NCBI RefSeq assembly: GCF_964204865.1 | Contig: NC_135254.1 | Location: forward strand, 9,739,001 to 9,803,000 | Direction: 5' to 3' | DNA length: 64,000 nucleotides | Source: Styela clava | Taxonomy: Eukaryota > Chordata > Ascidiacea > Stolidobranchia > Styelidae | Shown here: piece by piece, positions 54,273-64,000 of the stretch | Position numbering within the stretch: position 1 is the stretch's first letter | Layout of the letters: each line of letters opens with the position of its first letter | Notes under the pieces: model-generated | What the model was told of the DNA's origin: nothing | Seen by the model: only the letters and a program-made list of their open reading frames with translations | Databases searched by the model: none | Translations under genes and position numbers: made by a program

Positions 54273-57200
54273 ATGTCAAGTTCAGACTCCAGTCAACGTT
54301 TGATTTTTGAAATATTGGAAGGTCGACTGAAAGACTTGTATTTAAGGGTCGAATCCCTTATGATGGATCGCAAAAATGCTGTTTCTGTTCAGGAATTGTC
54401 GAAGCACATTTCTGAAACATTTCAGGCACTCATGAAATTCTGTAGTGAGAATCCATCTGCAATTTTTGAGCACAATGCAAATTGGATGGAAAGTATTGAA
54501 CAGAATCAGGCAGAATTTGATAGTAGAGTGCAGCAATGGCTGCTGGCTGTAGTCAAAGCAGCAGCAGATCAGTTTTCTCAATTGGAGAAATCAACACAGT
54601 CTAGTCATCCTTCAAGTGCAAGTTCACGATCAAGTTATCGAAGAGCAGAAGCTAAAGTAAAAGCTAAATTGGCTCGATTGGAACTTGAAAAGATTAAACG
54701 TAAACATGAGCTCCAAAACAGAATAAATCAAATCCACCAGTCAATAGAAATGTTGGATTCGGAACACAAAGTTCAAACGGCTGATGCCGAAGAAGAGTTT
54801 TGGGAGAAGTCCACTAGTTCAGTTCGAATGAATGTTGATGTCACGGATAATCGTTTTTCGAAGGATGTGAGACATGTGGGTTCAGAGAAGGCCAATAGAA
54901 AAGTGCTAGAAGTTGGCATGGTAGCCAACAAAACCACATGTGAAAGCTTACATCTTGTGCAGAGTACACCTGTTTATGCACAGTCTAACGTTGGCTGTGC
55001 TGTGGGCAAAATTGATGCCGGTACTCTGGCAATGGCTGTTGAAGATTATCCTGTCAATACTGAATCAAAATCTGTACTAGATGATAAACCGAGTGCTGGG
55101 GTAAATGGCCCTGTAGTGCCTCGAGTGTTGGATTTACTTGTTCCAAGCAAATTTGAAGATGGAAATCAGGACAATAGAATTCCTGCTATGTATATTCCAA
55201 ATCAGTCAGTGGTTACAAATAACCCTGATCAGGCAAGTGTTAATAAGACTTGTCAACCGGCCAGTGGTAGGCCTCCGGATTCTTCTCAATCATTGTCAAA
55301 TGATGTTATGACATTGATCAAGCATTTGAATAGACCAAAACCCGAAGTTTTATATTTTACTGGTGATTCCACGAATTATCATATGTTCAGGCGTAATTTT
55401 GCTGCTCAAATTGATGAAAATGTTGATAGTTATGCTGCCAGATTGTCATATCTACTCCAGCATTGTACCGGAGAAGCACGAAAGCTCATTCAGTCATGTG
55501 CCAAGCTTGATCCAGAGGAAGGATACCAAAAAGCAATTAAACTGCTTGAGAAAAATTATGGTAGAACACATGAGGTAGTTCATTCATGTGTGAAAAAGGT
55601 GGTTGATGGACCACAGATAAAATTCAATGACCATGAAAAGCTTAAAGAATTTGTTCGCACATTGGAAGATTGCAAACTCACTTTGAAAGGCATAAACAAA
55701 GAGAATGAAATGGACAATCTACAAATTTTGGCTAGAGCATCAAATCGCCTATTTCCTAGTATGAGAATGGCTTGGAAACGTAGAGTGGGGAAGATAATAG
55801 CGAGAGATGAAGAACCATCTTTCCAAGATTTCATTGAGTTTGTGACTGAAGAAGAAACTGCAGTCAATTCATCCTTTAGTCAAATGATGGATGATTATGT
55901 GAGTGTTGTTGAGAAACCAATGAAAACTTCTCGAATTAGAACAATGGCACACAATGTCACCGAAACTGTATCAGAGAAAAAGATGCAGTTGTCATCTTCA
56001 GGTGAGCATACAAGAACTAAATGCATGTATTGTTCGATGCCTCATGATCTGTCAAAATGTGAAAAGTTCAAGAAGAAGCCGATTGTGGAACGAATTAAAT
56101 TTATGAGGGCACGTCGACTTTGCTATATTTGTCTGAAATATGGACATGTTGCCAGTATGTGCAGATCTAAGCTTTCATGTGGAGTGGATGGATGCACTGC
56201 AAAGCATAACAGACTTATCCATCGTTCATTTCAGGAAAATAATGAACCTGATCAAGAACAGTCTACTATTGGTGAGAAAGAAAACATTTCTCCAGCTTCC
56301 ATGCCAGAATCAAGCTTGTGTCAGGCCACAGAAAGTAATAGGTCCGTGTATTTTTGTATTGTGCCTGTGAAGGTATCCGGTAATGACCGAGAAGTGGAGA
56401 CATATGCATTTTTAGATGTTGGCTCAGCAATAACATTGTGCTCAGACAAACTGATTGACATGCTTGGATTACATCGGGAGCCAGCTGATATTTCATTAAC
56501 AACTGTGAATGGTGAGTCAAAGATACACAGGGGGTCAAAAGTTCAATTGCGGGTTGAATCTTGTGATAGCAAGGAAGTTATGGATTTGCCTGAAGTGTTT
56601 TCAATTGACAAATTACCTGTGGAAGCAAATGCTCCGTTATCAATGAATGAAAAGAACAGAATGGCACATCTAAGAGGGTTGAATTTATCTAACATTGACA
56701 ATGCTGAAGTACTACTAATGATTGGTGCCAATGTACCAGAAGCTTTTTGTGTACAAGAAGTGAGACGAGGTCGTCCAAGACAGCCTATAGCTTGGAAAAC
56801 TCCATTTGGTTGGACATTGATTGGTCCAAAAATTGAAAGGTCAGAATTGTTATCTTTCAATGTCAATTTTATAAAAAATGATCAAAATGACTTACTGCAA
56901 ATGCAACTTGAGAGAATGTGGAAAACAGATTTCATTGATTCACAAAAAATGTCAGATACTGACATGTCTCGAGAAGATAGGTATGCTCTTAATTTGATGC
57001 ATGAGGCAATTAAATTTGAAAATGGTCACTATCAATTACCTCTATTGTGGCGTCCTCATGCGAGAACTTTGCCAAATAATCGTGATTTGGCTATGTCTCG
57101 ATTGTCAAGCCTTAAGCGAAAACTGGTTCGCGATGATGATCTACGTATGAAATATGTAGAAATAGTTCAAGATTACATAGCGAAAGGCTATGCAGAAAAG

Positions 57201-60200
57201 GTGACAAAATGCAATTTGAAAGAGTGCAATCAGATATGGTATATTCCTCATTTTTGTGTTGTACATCCACAAAAACTAAAACCAAGAGTTGTATTTGATG
57301 GAGCATGTCAGTATCGTGGCTACTCATTAAATGAGTCTTTGTTGAGTGGACCAGATTTGGCAAACTCATTAACCGGTGTTCTTATGAGATTCCGCCAGGA
57401 GCGGATTGCTCTAGTAGCAGACATAGAGGCGATGTTTCATCAGATTAATGTTGATCCGAAAGACAGAGATGCTCTCAGATTCTTGTGGTGGCCTGGTGGA
57501 GATATGTCAAAAGAGCCTATTGATCATAGAATGACTGTACATTTGTTTGGCTCTAAGAGTTCACCCACTGTTGCTAACTTTTGTCTGAAAAGAGTCGCCC
57601 AGGACTTTGGAGGGGAGTTTGACACTGATGTTATCGAAGCCATTGAACAAGATTTTTATGTGGATGATTTGTTAAAATCTGTGTGTTCTGAAAATGATGG
57701 CCTACGAATGAAACAACAGCTTACTGAAATATTGAAAAAAGGTGGATTCAAACTAACGAAGTGGCTTAGCAACAGTGAAAAAATACTGAATAGTATTCCT
57801 GAGGATGAGAAGGCCAAGTCTATATTGAATTTGAAGTTTGATGAAACACTGTCTGATCGTGTTCTTGGTGTGTATTGGAAAGTCAGTTTTGACTCATTTG
57901 GTTTCCATATAGATATGACATCACCTGATGTGATGACCAAAAGAACTACTCTATCGCTTGTTAGTTCGTTATACGATCCACTAGGCTTTGTAGCAGTGGT
58001 GGTGATAGTTGCAAAAATCATGCAACAGGATTTATGTAGAAAACGTCTTGGATGGGATGAGCCTATTCCTGATTGTGACGTTGCAAAATGGACGAAGTGG
58101 CTTGAGCAGCTGAGTGCTTTAAAAGATATTACTATCAATCGATGTGTAAAGCCCAATGGATTTGGAAGAGTTGTAGTGATGCAAATACATCATTTTGCAG
58201 ATGCTTCCTCGGTTGCTTATGGTGCAGTGGCTTATTTACGCCTGGTCAATGAAAATCAAGATATACATTGTGCATTTCTTTCTGGTAAAGCAAGAGTGAC
58301 ACCATTGAAAGCAATTTCCATACCAAGACTTGAACTGACTGCTGCAGTTTTATCAGTGAAAATAGACCAGATGTTGAGAAGTGAACTTCATCTAGGTAAT
58401 GAATGTGAATCTTTTTTCTGGACAGATTCGACTGCAGTTTTGCAAAGTATAAGAAATTGCAATAAGCGTTTTCCGGTTTTTGTGGCAAACCGCTTAGCCA
58501 AGATTGATGGAGGATCAGAAGTGTCACAATGGCGTTACGTAGCTACAAAGCAGAATCCAGCTGATGAAGCATCGCGGGGTATCGGTGTAAAGAAGATGGC
58601 CACGAAAAGCAGATGGCTCAGTGGGCCTGAATTTTTGTGGAAAGATGCTGAGCAATGGCCTCAGCCTGTGTCGTTGCCTCCACTGCCTAATGAATTTCAG
58701 CTTGTAAAACAATTGCAAGAACCGGTTTGCATGTTAACAGATCAAAGTGCTACTAATCGACTTGTGGAGCAGTTTTCTGATGTGCATTCGCTGAAAAAGG
58801 CGACTGCTTGGATTTTGCGATTCATTTCATTTTTAAGAAGTAAAAAAAGTGGGGAAAACCTACACAAAGGACCACTGTATGCTGATGAACTGAGGAGAAG
58901 TGAATTTGCTCTAATCAAATATGTACAAAGGCAGTCCTTTGGTGAAATCATAGATAAATTGTCAAAATCTTCTGATGGATGTATTGATGCTGGAAAAAGG
59001 CTGTCATCCAGAAACATCTTGCGGAAATTAACGCCAATGTTGGTGAATGGAATTTTACGTGCTGGAGGACGTATTGAGAAAGCTCCAGTGGAATTTGATG
59101 TCAAACATCCCATTATACTGCCTTATGACCATCATTTCACCAATTTGGTGATACTCCAACATCACAAGGAGGTTGGGCACTCTGGAATGGGACATACTTG
59201 GACATCACTGCGACAAAAATATTGGATTATCAAAGGCGGGGTTGCTGTCAGAAAAGTTTTGGGGAACTGCATATCATGTCGTAAACGAAATGCACCTCTT
59301 GGACAGCAAATTATGGCTGATTTGCCAGATGCTAGATTGGCAGTGAGCAAACCTGTTTTTTCTGAAGTTGGATGTGATTTTTTTGGACCCTTCTTAGTCA
59401 AACAAGGCAGATCAAATGTGAAACGATATGGATGTATTTTTACTTGTATGTGCACGCGTGCAGTGCATATTGAAGTGGCTTACTCTTTGTCAACGGACTC
59501 ATTTATCAATGTTTTACGAAAATTCATTGGACGACGTAGTAAGCCAAGAGCTATATATTCTGACAATGCTGGAAATTTTCAAGCCACAAATAAAGTTCTT
59601 CGTGATGAAATAAAGAAGTGGAATCAGCATTATATCAATGATTTCTTGAGTCAAAGGAACATAGAATGGAACTGGAATTGTCCCACTGACAGTAAAGCAG
59701 GTGGATGCTGGGAACGACTCATCCGGTCAATAAGAAAAATACTTGGAGGATTGCTGAATGATCAAATTCTAACAGATGAAAAATTACATGTTCTTTTTGT
59801 TGAAGTCGAATCAATCCTAAATTCAAGACCTCTTTGTCCGGTGACTTTTGATGTGAATGATGAAGAACCACTAACTCCTAATCATCTGCTGCTATTGAGA
59901 GGATCACGAAACGAATCGCCAGGTGTGTTCACTGAAAAGGATTGTTACCGCTTCAAATGGAAGCAAGTTCAATACATGGCTGATCAATTTTGGAGAAGAT
60001 TCAATAAAGAGTATCTTCCAACACTTATTGGAAGACAAAAATGGACTGTTCAAAAACCAAATTTAAAAATTGGTGATATAGTTATGATTTCTGAAGATGC
60101 ACCTCGTTGCCAGTGGCTCATGGGGCGAGTTGTTGAAGTGTTTCCTGATAAAAATGGGACTGTGCGCCAAGTTAAAGTTAAAACAAAAAATGGCTTTCTT

Positions 60201-60248
60201 AAAAGACCAATAAACAAATTGTGTTTTATTATTCACAGTGATGCTTAA
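54273..60248 (+). CDS. BEL/Pao gag-pol polyprotein
   Basis: An uninterrupted frame of 1991 residues from the ATG at 54273. A frame extension to a TTG at 54267 is ignored. Domains in order: an N-terminal helical, charged gag part; a DUF1759 gag region about 355-500; CCHC-type zinc knuckles near 582-640 (CYICLKYGHVASMC); an aspartic protease near 711 (AFLDVGSAITLC); reverse transcriptase with LVADIEAMFHQI at about 1046 and the YVDD box at about 1127; RNase H with FADAS at about 1306 and FWTDST at about 1382; an integrase H2C2 finger at about 1629-1668; an integrase core with D in GCDFFGP (about 1700), D in SDNAGNF (about 1762) and E in GGCWERL (about 1811); then a C-terminal DUF5641 region to about 1985. 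The protease motif is D-V-G where D-S/T-G is usual. All catalytic acids of RT and integrase are present, so the element may be competent. Confidence 0.95.
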   Translation: MSSSDSSQRLIFEILEGRLKDLYLRVESLMMDRKNAVSVQELSKHISETFQALMKFCSENPSAIFEHNANWMESIEQNQAEFDSRVQQWLLAVVKAAADQFSQLEKSTQSSHPSSASSRSSYRRAEAKVKAKLARLELEKIKRKHELQNRINQIHQSIEMLDSEHKVQTADAEEEFWEKSTSSVRMNVDVTDNRFSKDVRHVGSEKANRKVLEVGMVANKTTCESLHLVQSTPVYAQSNVGCAVGKIDAGTLAMAVEDYPVNTESKSVLDDKPSAGVNGPVVPRVLDLLVPSKFEDGNQDNRIPAMYIPNQSVVTNNPDQASVNKTCQPASGRPPDSSQSLSNDVMTLIKHLNRPKPEVLYFTGDSTNYHMFRRNFAAQIDENVDSYAARLSYLLQHCTGEARKLIQSCAKLDPEEGYQKAIKLLEKNYGRTHEVVHSCVKKVVDGPQIKFNDHEKLKEFVRTLEDCKLTLKGINKENEMDNLQILARASNRLFPSMRMAWKRRVGKIIARDEEPSFQDFIEFVTEEETAVNSSFSQMMDDYVSVVEKPMKTSRIRTMAHNVTETVSEKKMQLSSSGEHTRTKCMYCSMPHDLSKCEKFKKKPIVERIKFMRARRLCYICLKYGHVASMCRSKLSCGVDGCTAKHNRLIHRSFQENNEPDQEQSTIGEKENISPASMPESSLCQATESNRSVYFCIVPVKVSGNDREVETYAFLDVGSAITLCSDKLIDMLGLHREPADISLTTVNGESKIHRGSKVQLRVESCDSKEVMDLPEVFSIDKLPVEANAPLSMNEKNRMAHLRGLNLSNIDNAEVLLMIGANVPEAFCVQEVRRGRPRQPIAWKTPFGWTLIGPKIERSELLSFNVNFIKNDQNDLLQMQLERMWKTDFIDSQKMSDTDMSREDRYALNLMHEAIKFENGHYQLPLLWRPHARTLPNNRDLAMSRLSSLKRKLVRDDDLRMKYVEIVQDYIAKGYAEKVTKCNLKECNQIWYIPHFCVVHPQKLKPRVVFDGACQYRGYSLNESLLSGPDLANSLTGVLMRFRQERIALVADIEAMFHQINVDPKDRDALRFLWWPGGDMSKEPIDHRMTVHLFGSKSSPTVANFCLKRVAQDFGGEFDTDVIEAIEQDFYVDDLLKSVCSENDGLRMKQQLTEILKKGGFKLTKWLSNSEKILNSIPEDEKAKSILNLKFDETLSDRVLGVYWKVSFDSFGFHIDMTSPDVMTKRTTLSLVSSLYDPLGFVAVVVIVAKIMQQDLCRKRLGWDEPIPDCDVAKWTKWLEQLSALKDITINRCVKPNGFGRVVVMQIHHFADASSVAYGAVAYLRLVNENQDIHCAFLSGKARVTPLKAISIPRLELTAAVLSVKIDQMLRSELHLGNECESFFWTDSTAVLQSIRNCNKRFPVFVANRLAKIDGGSEVSQWRYVATKQNPADEASRGIGVKKMATKSRWLSGPEFLWKDAEQWPQPVSLPPLPNEFQLVKQLQEPVCMLTDQSATNRLVEQFSDVHSLKKATAWILRFISFLRSKKSGENLHKGPLYADELRRSEFALIKYVQRQSFGEIIDKLSKSSDGCIDAGKRLSSRNILRKLTPMLVNGILRAGGRIEKAPVEFDVKHPIILPYDHHFTNLVILQHHKEVGHSGMGHTWTSLRQKYWIIKGGVAVRKVLGNCISCRKRNAPLGQQIMADLPDARLAVSKPVFSEVGCDFFGPFLVKQGRSNVKRYGCIFTCMCTRAVHIEVAYSLSTDSFINVLRKFIGRRSKPRAIYSDNAGNFQATNKVLRDEIKKWNQHYINDFLSQRNIEWNWNCPTDSKAGGCWERLIRSIRKILGGLLNDQILTDEKLHVLFVEVESILNSRPLCPVTFDVNDEEPLTPNHLLLLRGSRNESPGVFTEKDCYRFKWKQVQYMADQFWRRFNKEYLPTLIGRQKWTVQKPNLKIGDIVMISEDAPRCQWLMGRVVEVFPDKNGTVRQVKVKTKNGFLKRPINKLCFIIHSDA

Positions 60249-60333
60249 ATTGTGAACTTGGATATTGTGATTTGTGAGGTGACGTAATTGAATTTGAATT
60301 TTTGAAAATGGCTCATATCTAATTATCCATTTT

Positions 60334-60344
60334 GGAGGGGAGAA
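60334..60344 (+). other. Polypurine tract of the BEL/Pao element
   Basis: GGAGGGGAGAA directly precedes the right LTR; it is the usual primer site for plus-strand DNA synthesis. Confidence 0.85.
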
Positions 60345-61127
60345 TGTTACGTCACGATCCACAGGATCCAAGTATTATTGTTTGGCAATATTATTGTTGC
60401 CACGTGTAGGCGCTGTTAAGTCGAGTTCGCCGCCATTAATAAATATTGCACCATACTTTGCTGCTGTTTTGCTGCCAAGTCAAGTTTTTAAAGTTTCTTT
60501 GTGTTGGTATTATTGTGATTTAATTATTGCTGTTTATTGTGTTTATCTTGTAGATGACTTAGACATCTAAATTAGTTAGTAACTGGATTTATTGGGTTGT
60601 TGCCCTTGGTGTTAAGATATTGTGCCGTACATTTGTTACTGTGAAGAAAGTGTACTGATGTTTCCAGAATGTATTATGCAATGATTTTTGGGTAAGAATG
60701 CTAGTACTTTAAGTTGCATAATTTGAAGTTCACTGATGTATGTGTATTAAATATTGTCATTGTTAACAGATTGTGAAGTATTCTCGTGGATTCACAAAGT
60801 TTTCTTACCCGGTGTCATAAATATTATCGGTATGTTATTTATATTTGGATCATTGCTGAATTTGGTATTATTTAGTTTTATAAGTGTTCTAAGACATGTT
60901 ATTTTGTTTTAGAAAACCGTCTTCCATCTTTCATTTCCGTCTATTGTGATGTTTGTGTATTGCTGAGCATTTCATGTTATGCTATCAATTCTTCGAATTA
61001 CAATTTCATTACAAGTTTTCAACAATTGGTTGTGTTTGGACAAGGATTTGGGAGATGCGTTTTCGATTTGTTAGTTTTCTCTATGTGACACCTTGTGCTA
61101 CCGGGTCACGTTGAAAGGGAGGTTACA
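60345..61127 (+). repeat. Right LTR of the BEL/Pao element
   Basis: 783 bases, matching the left LTR apart from AA at 60441-60442 in place of GG. It is followed by the target duplicate GATAG. Confidence 0.96.
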
Positions 61128-61132
61128 GATAG

Positions 61133-61220
61133 TATGCTCACAAGTTTTGCATCACGATGTGGAATTTGTACCACGAACACAAAGACACATATACGCGGAG
61201 AGCTAATAAGTCATTTGCTT
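61133..61220. repeat. Tandem array unit, copy 2, right part
   Basis: Continues copy 2 across the retrotransposon: TATGCTCACAAGTTTTGCAT, CACGATGTGGAATTTG and ACACATATACGCGGAGA align with 50838-50895 of copy 1. Confidence 0.85.
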
Positions 61221-61640
61221 AAATCGACAATACAGTTTATTACTAATCGGGAATTGTTGTGCGTGAAACACTTATTTATATATATATGTATTGTATCACA
61301 AATTGCAATTCAGTGCTAGATTTCGAATTCATCGAGTACCCAATATATGAGACAGAGACAAAAGACATAACCACATAATTAAGAATAGCAAGTTTTAGCA
61401 ACAATGTCATAATTGCAAATTTTCCCCACGCCGGTATTTTTATGACGAAGCATACGCTATTTCGGTATATTCGCACGTTTCGTATACGTTGATATTGCAT
61501 TTCCGCACACTGATATTGCATTTTCAACGAGATTAGACAAGCGAGGTTTCACAAAAAAGAGAGCTGACGCATAATGAGCGAAGATTGTTCGTTACCATGC
61601 GGATGTTGAGTTCGACCACAACTCACAAGTTTCGAAATTT
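61221..61640. repeat. Tandem array unit, copy 3
   Basis: It starts ATCGACAATACAGTTTATTA, matching copy 2 at 53064. It contains ACGTTGATATTGCATTTCCG and AACGAGATTAGACAAGC, then weakens after GAGCTGACGC at about 61570. The right boundary is uncertain. Confidence 0.75.
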
Positions 61641-62678
61641 CCTGTCCGGTGGCAAACATAGCAATCAATAATCTGGAATTATGAATAAAGAGCTTTCTGC
61701 CATTACATCGGATAATTGTTATGTGAAAAGTTTTCTGGACTACCTACTGTTCTTAGGGTTTCTTGTGCGACCACTTGGTCGCAACAACTTTATTCTGAAA
61801 GTAGTACCAGTATATATCGCCAATCAGGGAACCAGGTTCTAGTACTTTGTTCGATACTTGGTTCTTTGATTAATAATAATTTAGGGAATTGACTCATCTT
61901 CTTTGATTCTGCCATACCTATTCAACCTACAATAAAGCCTAACAAAGAGGAGCGAACAATATGGGCCTGACTCTTTATTTTTTGCTATAAGCATGCAATA
62001 CAAGGTATGAACTAGTAAAAATATAAAAGAAATATGATAACAAGGCGACGAGGCCTATTCTACGATGGAAAAACATAATCGACGTTTGTCAATATCATCT
62101 TGTTGTTGTTGTCATCCAATACTGCTGCAACACTGTCATGATAGGTAACAGTAGACCATATCTGTACAATGAAATTAACTTCATCAACTTAGGTTAAATT
62201 ATTAATATATGTTTCTATAAAAATAGCTGGGCAGAAGAGATTTGCAAATGAAGATTATAGTATACCAAGAACGTTTTCTTGCTATAATTTTTTCGAGGGT
62301 ATGCATACCAAGATGGCGTAATTTAGGTACAAATACTACGGGAGAAACTCGTAATAGAACCAAAATATGAAAATTGGAATAAAATTATGGCCTAAGCTGG
62401 TACTCATACTATACGTTTCGATGTCCGCCGTCTTTGAAACGCATACTTCATGAGTACCGTTTCGAGAGTGATAGAAAAAGTGAAATTGAAATGCCCAGCG
62501 ATCGCCCGATTGCGTATCCCAAAAGCTGGATTGTGCCGATGTTAAAATATACCCTCTCTGAAGTCGAGTTAAATAACTTATTCTTCTTTATTGAAGTCCT
62601 TGATTATTGGTCTAGTAGAAAAACTGATAGTCTTGACACATGGCTCACGGACAAAATCAACCTATCAATAATCAAACC

Positions 62679-62709
<31 letters not shown>
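62679..62709. repeat. TA microsatellite
   Basis: Alternating TA with one G interruption. Confidence 0.95.
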
Positions 62710-62972
62710 TATTACCAACCAAACGAGTTGAAAAACATTTTGAAAACCCTTAAAGTTAACCCTTAAATAAATTTCATGGAGTGTGTTAATGCCACACGTG
62801 TTGTAATTTCAAGTATTGCCCAATATAGTAGGGATTTTTTCTCAGTGAATGGAAAACACAATTGTCCGGATATATATGTTGCAAGTCTAATCTTGTCGAG
62901 CCCTCACATGGCTATTTCCGCCCTTTTAAAGCAGCATATCATTCTCTCGTTCTGCGGGTTTATAATAGAGAT

Positions 62973-63088
62973 GTACCGATACCACTTTTGTCGCCGATAC
63001 CGATACCGATCCGATACCAGCTAAAAAAGCCGATACCGATACCGATACGCCGATACTACAAAAAGGCCGATATTCCGATACCGATACT
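62973..63088. repeat. CCGATA hexamer repeat
   Basis: Many GATACC/CCGATA units with interruptions, starting AGATGTACCGATACCACTTT. This style is seen at ends of some DNA transposons, but the other end was not found. Confidence 0.8.
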
Positions 63089-64000
63089 ATGTAAATATTA
63101 CTTAATTAGGTGTGCTGTGTAGGGCAGACGGGTTAAAACAATGGTCTTTGAGCGTTGTTCATAGTACACATTATTTCAGATCGAAAAATGATATATCACA
63201 TAATATGAAATTAATGTTTGGTGTTTGCTTCAACTGATTAACATACACTGTACAGTAACGCTAGTAATCTCGGTGTTCAATTAGAAAACCCATAAGCCGG
63301 GATGTCCAATTTGAATTTAATGTTAATATCGCGACCTTCGAATATCGTTATTCGTGTTTAAGAGAATATCGAATATCACCCACACATTCTAGAGCCGCCG
63401 TCCTACGTTCAAATTAAAAGCATTTTTCAAATATTTTATTTCGTGGCTAATCGTAATCGTCGACGCAATAAGTCAAAGCCAACATGAAAGAATATCAATC
63501 AGCACCGACCAAAAGAAGGCCTACCTATAACCGTCGAGGATGTTTTTTTACTTTACTATTTTATATTATTATACAATTGCTATCATATATTTGAGACAGT
63601 CTAGGACTCTAGGCCCTCTAGGGCTAGGCGGTCATGTCAATATATCTATAAAGAAATTGTGTTGTTAAACAAAAATTAATATCTGCGTAGAGGGATAATT
63701 GTGTCGGAATTTAGTTTATCGATGTCGTCGGACTAAATGACACTCGTACTTGACGACAAACAGTCAGAATTTATACCCGTGCCAAAAGTCCATGTGCCGT
63801 TAATAAGGACCCCAATTCCACTGTATGATTTAAAACTGGGCGCCTAATTGCTTTTTGTTATGTGCCGTGTTGATATATTTCTTCATAATTACTATGTAAT
63901 ATTAAAAATGTCAATATAAAAATTTGACAGCGAAAATAGCTAAAAATACGTGAATCATATTCTCTCGCGGGGGTAGGGACATGTATGGCTCATAGCTCAC

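Larger units (their letters stand above)
53383..61127 (+). mobile_element. Complete BEL/Pao LTR retrotransposon
   Basis: A 7745-base element with two 783-base LTRs that begin TGTTACGTCACG and end GGTTACA, and a 5-base target duplication GATAG at 53378-53382 and 61128-61132. Inside is one long gag-pol frame (54273-60248), followed by the polypurine tract GGAGGGGAGAA at 60334-60344. By eye the LTRs differ only at two adjacent bases, so insertion was recent. No envelope-like frame is present. A standard tRNA primer-binding site starting TGG is not seen after the left LTR. Confidence 0.96.
61641..64000. other. Intergenic region at the right end
   Basis: No gene is supported. It contains a TA microsatellite at 62679-62709 and a CCGATA-rich stretch at 62973-63088. 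The open frame 62434-62766 starts at TTG and runs through the microsatellite. Confidence 0.5.

Noticed and set aside
50600-61640. CRISPR-like array
   Set aside because: The repeats are few, long (about 410 bases), imperfect and directly adjacent, in a eukaryotic genome; a short tandem array cut by transposons explains them.
62434-62766. 110-residue open frame near the right end
   Set aside because: Starts at TTG, and a third of the C-terminal part is translated TA microsatellite; no motifs.

Overview
The window is eukaryotic nuclear DNA from an animal. It is AT-rich, has spliced genes with long non-coding introns, and about half of it is intergenic or transposon sequence. The three host gene families (CNDP2-type dipeptidase, BAAT/ACOT-type acyltransferase, ABCC4-type ABC transporter) are metazoan. 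Dense hAT elements, a BEL/Pao retrotransposon, tRNA-derived SINE-like repeats and splice-acceptor-like sequences just before several start codons would fit a marine invertebrate deuterostome such as an ascidian. The sequence alone does not fix the taxon.

Layout. (1) 2.3-9.9 kb: three tandem CNDP2-like genes on the + strand. Two are intact and intronless (2293-3717, 8473-9894); between them lies a decayed copy (5681-7079). (2) 10.8-23.2 kb: three tandem five-exon genes of the bile acid-CoA:amino acid N-acyltransferase / acyl-CoA thioesterase family, here called A, B and C. They are mixed with relics of further copies: a dead first exon (14857-14936) and a relic exon 4 (15773-15923). (3) 24.7-28.9 and 42.8-47.0 kb: two intronless ABCC4/MRP4-like transporter genes on the - strand. 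(4) 30.3-37.2 kb, between the transporters: a hAT element inside another hAT element, followed by a decayed LINE whose reverse transcriptase is split by a third hAT-type element. (5) 50.6-61.6 kb: a short tandem repeat array opened first by a 2.1 kb hAT-like element and then by a structurally complete BEL/Pao retrotransposon. Its two 783 bp LTRs differ, by eye, at two adjacent bases. (6) The first 2.2 kb and last 2.4 kb hold no gene I can support.

How the genes may work together. CNDP2 enzymes cleave, and in reverse can form, small amide conjugates of amino acids. BAAT enzymes conjugate acyl-CoAs to amino acids. ABCC4 exports amphipathic organic anions, including conjugates. All three families have been multiplied side by side here. 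A locus for making, trimming and exporting amino-acid conjugates is therefore a reasonable hypothesis, but it rests on family knowledge and position only.

The region also records much local rearrangement: a gene-conversion tract between the dipeptidase genes, a chimeric first intron and a promoter-side micro-inversion in BAAT-like gene B, and several nested insertions with target-site duplications readable to the base.
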